This document shows positions 62,467 to 64,000 of a stretch of DNA of 64,000 bases, piece by piece. Position numbers and translations under genes: made by a program. The notes under the pieces are model-generated. The model worked only from the letters and a program-made list of their open reading frames with translations, had not been told where the DNA came from and made no database searches. The DNA is from Saprospiraceae bacterium (GTDB lineage Bacteria > Bacteroidota > Bacteroidia > Chitinophagales > Saprospiraceae): positions 2,666,001-2,730,000 of the forward strand of contig JAWKLJ010000001.1 in the NCBI GenBank assembly GCA_041392805.1. Direction: 5' to 3'. Numbering within the stretch: the first letter of the stretch is position 1; every line of letters starts with the position of its first letter.

Positions 62467-62733
62467 TTATTTTTCATTAAAATTTCTCCCGTAAAGATTC
62501 AAAGCAATCCCTATCTTCTTATTTACCCTAAGCCGTTTTCTAAACCAAAGTTAGCGGCACAAAATAGCTATTCCCCTCCAATAAATTTAAGGCCAAGCTT
62601 TTCTTTAAGAACATTTTCTGTATCTTTCACAGTGAGAGCATATTTGGGCAAAAATGGCCTCCTTTTCACTGGCTAGCCTGCACTCATTTGCTCCTTCATT
62701 TTGTTTGAAAAACAAAACAGGGAAAAATCAACC

Positions 62734-64000
62734 ATGACAACAAGTATCAAAATGCTGTTCAACACAGCATGTCAAATCTTTGGCATAGCGGCCATAGTCC
62801 TGGGCTCCTTCCAGTGCACTAAAACCGATGAAACAGCTTTAAAAATCAACAAAGGAGATCATATTGTTCTAATCGGTAATAACCTGGGCTCCAGGATGAT
62901 GAACTACGGCCATTTCGAGACTGAAATGCAGCTGCGCTATCCCGATAGCCTACTCTATATTCGAAATATGTGCGACGGGGGGAACACGCCGGGATTCCGA
63001 CCGCACTCTGGCCGGGTATCCCCTTGGGCTTTCCCTGGGGCAGAGCGTTTTCAGACCGAATTGGCTCATCCCTCAGGCAGTGAAGGGCATTTCGAAACAC
63101 CAGACCAATGGATCACGCGCCTTGAAGCAGATGTCATCCTGGCTTTTTTTGGCTATAATGAGTCTTTTCAGGGGCCCGAGGGCTTAGAAAACTACAAAGC
63201 AGAGCTGGAGGCATTTATCTTACATACCTTAAGTCAAAAGTACAATGGCGACACGCCGCCCCGCCTGGCCATTGTTTCGCCCATAGCCTTTGAAGACCTA
63301 TCCGACAAATACGATTACCCTGATGGCCAAAAGGAAAATGCCAACCTGGCCCTTTATACCGAAGCGATGAGGGAGGTAGCAGCTAAAACACAAGTACATT
63401 TTGTAGATGTCTTTACTCCGTCTAAAAAATGGTTTGAATCCAGCAAAACGCCCTTGACGATTGATGGTTCGCAGCTGTCGGATGCAGGTTATGCCAAATT
63501 GGGGCCGCTCCTGGCGGATAAGGTATTTGGGAAAACGGCTCCCAAAGCAGAAAAACACCGCGACTTGGTGAAAGCAGCGGTACTGGAGAAAAACTGGTTT
63601 TGGCACAACGACTTCAAAATCCCCAATGGGGTGCATGTCTTTGGCCGCCGTTACAATCCTTTTGGCCCAGATAACTACCCTGCCGAGTTGAAAAAAATCA
63701 GGGAAATGACCGCTATTCGGGACGAAGCCATTTGGCTTGCTACGAAGGGCGAAGTCATGGACCTGGCCGCAGCCGACCAAAAGACGACCGTCCTCCCGCC
63801 AGTTGAAACCAACTACCAGCCCAGCGAGAAAAATGGTAACCCAGAATATCTCTATGGGCAGGATGCGCTGGATAAACTCCAGGTTGCACCTGGGTACAAG
63901 ATCGAACTTTTCGCTTCTGAAACGGAATTCAAAGACCTGGCAAACCCTATGCAGCTTTCCTTTGATAACAAAGGACGCCTTTGGGTCGCTACGATGCCAA
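62734..64000 (+). CDS. SGNH/PVC-type heme-binding-domain protein, 3' end outside the window
   Basis: 422 codons from ATG 62734 to the window end. A signal or lipoprotein-like N terminus is present (FGIAAIVLGSFQC, Cys near 29). An SGNH-hydrolase-like domain follows: IVLIGNNLGSRMMNYGHFET (block I, Asn in place of the usual Asp-Ser) and VILAFFGYNESF (block III). WFWHNDFKIPNGVHVFGRRYNPFGPDNYPAE comes next. From about residue 385, LQVAPGYKIELFASETEFKDLANPMQLSFDNKGRLWVATMP starts a membrane-bound-dehydrogenase-like propeller that in homologues ends in a CxxCH heme site. The heme motif is outside the window. Confidence 0.8.
   Translation, partial: MTTSIKMLFNTACQIFGIAAIVLGSFQCTKTDETALKINKGDHIVLIGNNLGSRMMNYGHFETEMQLRYPDSLLYIRNMCDGGNTPGFRPHSGRVSPWAFPGAERFQTELAHPSGSEGHFETPDQWITRLEADVILAFFGYNESFQGPEGLENYKAELEAFILHTLSQKYNGDTPPRLAIVSPIAFEDLSDKYDYPDGQKENANLALYTEAMREVAAKTQVHFVDVFTPSKKWFESSKTPLTIDGSQLSDAGYAKLGPLLADKVFGKTAPKAEKHRDLVKAAVLEKNWFWHNDFKIPNGVHVFGRRYNPFGPDNYPAELKKIREMTAIRDEAIWLATKGEVMDLAAADQKTTVLPPVETNYQPSEKNGNPEYLYGQDALDKLQVAPGYKIELFASETEFKDLANPMQLSFDNKGRLWVATMP

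Overview
The window reads as chromosomal DNA of a Bacteroidota bacterium, probably of a Saprospiria/Lewinella/Haliscomenobacter type (inference). Start codons lack Shine-Dalgarno-like runs. At least one promoter matches the Bacteroidetes form (TTG, 20-nt spacer, TAnnTTTG). The gene content also fits: PorT-type barrels, many secreted peptidases, 7TMR-DISM kinase, SCP2, TlpA-like proteins, and a PVC-type heme-binding protein.

Layout. 1-2.6 kb is A/T-rich and carries a truncated isoprenoid-synthase-like gene and a SAM methyltransferase. 2.6-7.4 kb holds a SPOR-like membrane protein, a GNAT, an M61 peptidase, a repeat-filled gap and a dienelactone-hydrolase lipoprotein. 7.6-13.3 kb is an ABC exporter whose permease/M1-peptidase subunit has been split by an IS5-family (IS903-group-like) insertion with a clean 9-bp target duplication. 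13.3-22.6 kb carries regulators (AraC/GyrI-like, Lrp), a PLP sulfur-amino-acid enzyme and M20, S9 and M61 peptidases. 22.8-35.5 kb is a minus-strand run of secreted proteins (DUF5648-like, tectonin-like propeller, papain-like, caspase-like, and a crystallin/M19-like giant) followed by a NarL-type regulator and a 7TMR kinase. 35.6-45.5 kb is mostly housekeeping: cyclase, acyl-CoA ligase, SCP2, thioredoxin-fold protein, ileS and an MNT nucleotidyltransferase. 45.8-53.3 kb has an ABC ATPase, a DUF3299-like protein, thioredoxin, a tricorn-like S41 protease, an MBL hydrolase and GNATs. 53.7-56.5 kb is a barrel/zinc-ribbon/MotB-like/MotA-like module. 57.5-62.5 kb is an A/T-rich three-gene operon that looks like an NTP-dependent conflict system. 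The window ends inside an SGNH/PVC-type protein.

Two observations stand out. First, upstream of ileS there is a promoter, a 20-codon leader ORF with six Ile codons in a run of seven, and an intrinsic terminator. This is the layout of ribosome-mediated transcription attenuation of isoleucyl-tRNA synthetase. Second, the 57.5-62.5 kb operon encodes a Trypco1-like protein, a trypsin-P-loop NTPase fusion, and a winged-helix/TPR protein with 18 TPRs. Its gene contains four base-identical 300-bp units.

The intergenic regions also carry several families of short non-autonomous elements. Two hairpin families have GTTCTYTGACAA-type ends and 8-bp target duplications, and one copy shows a compensatory base-pair change. 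One element is nested inside another with a 7-bp duplication, and a further MITE has 3-bp duplications. I saw no rRNA, tRNA or CRISPR array.
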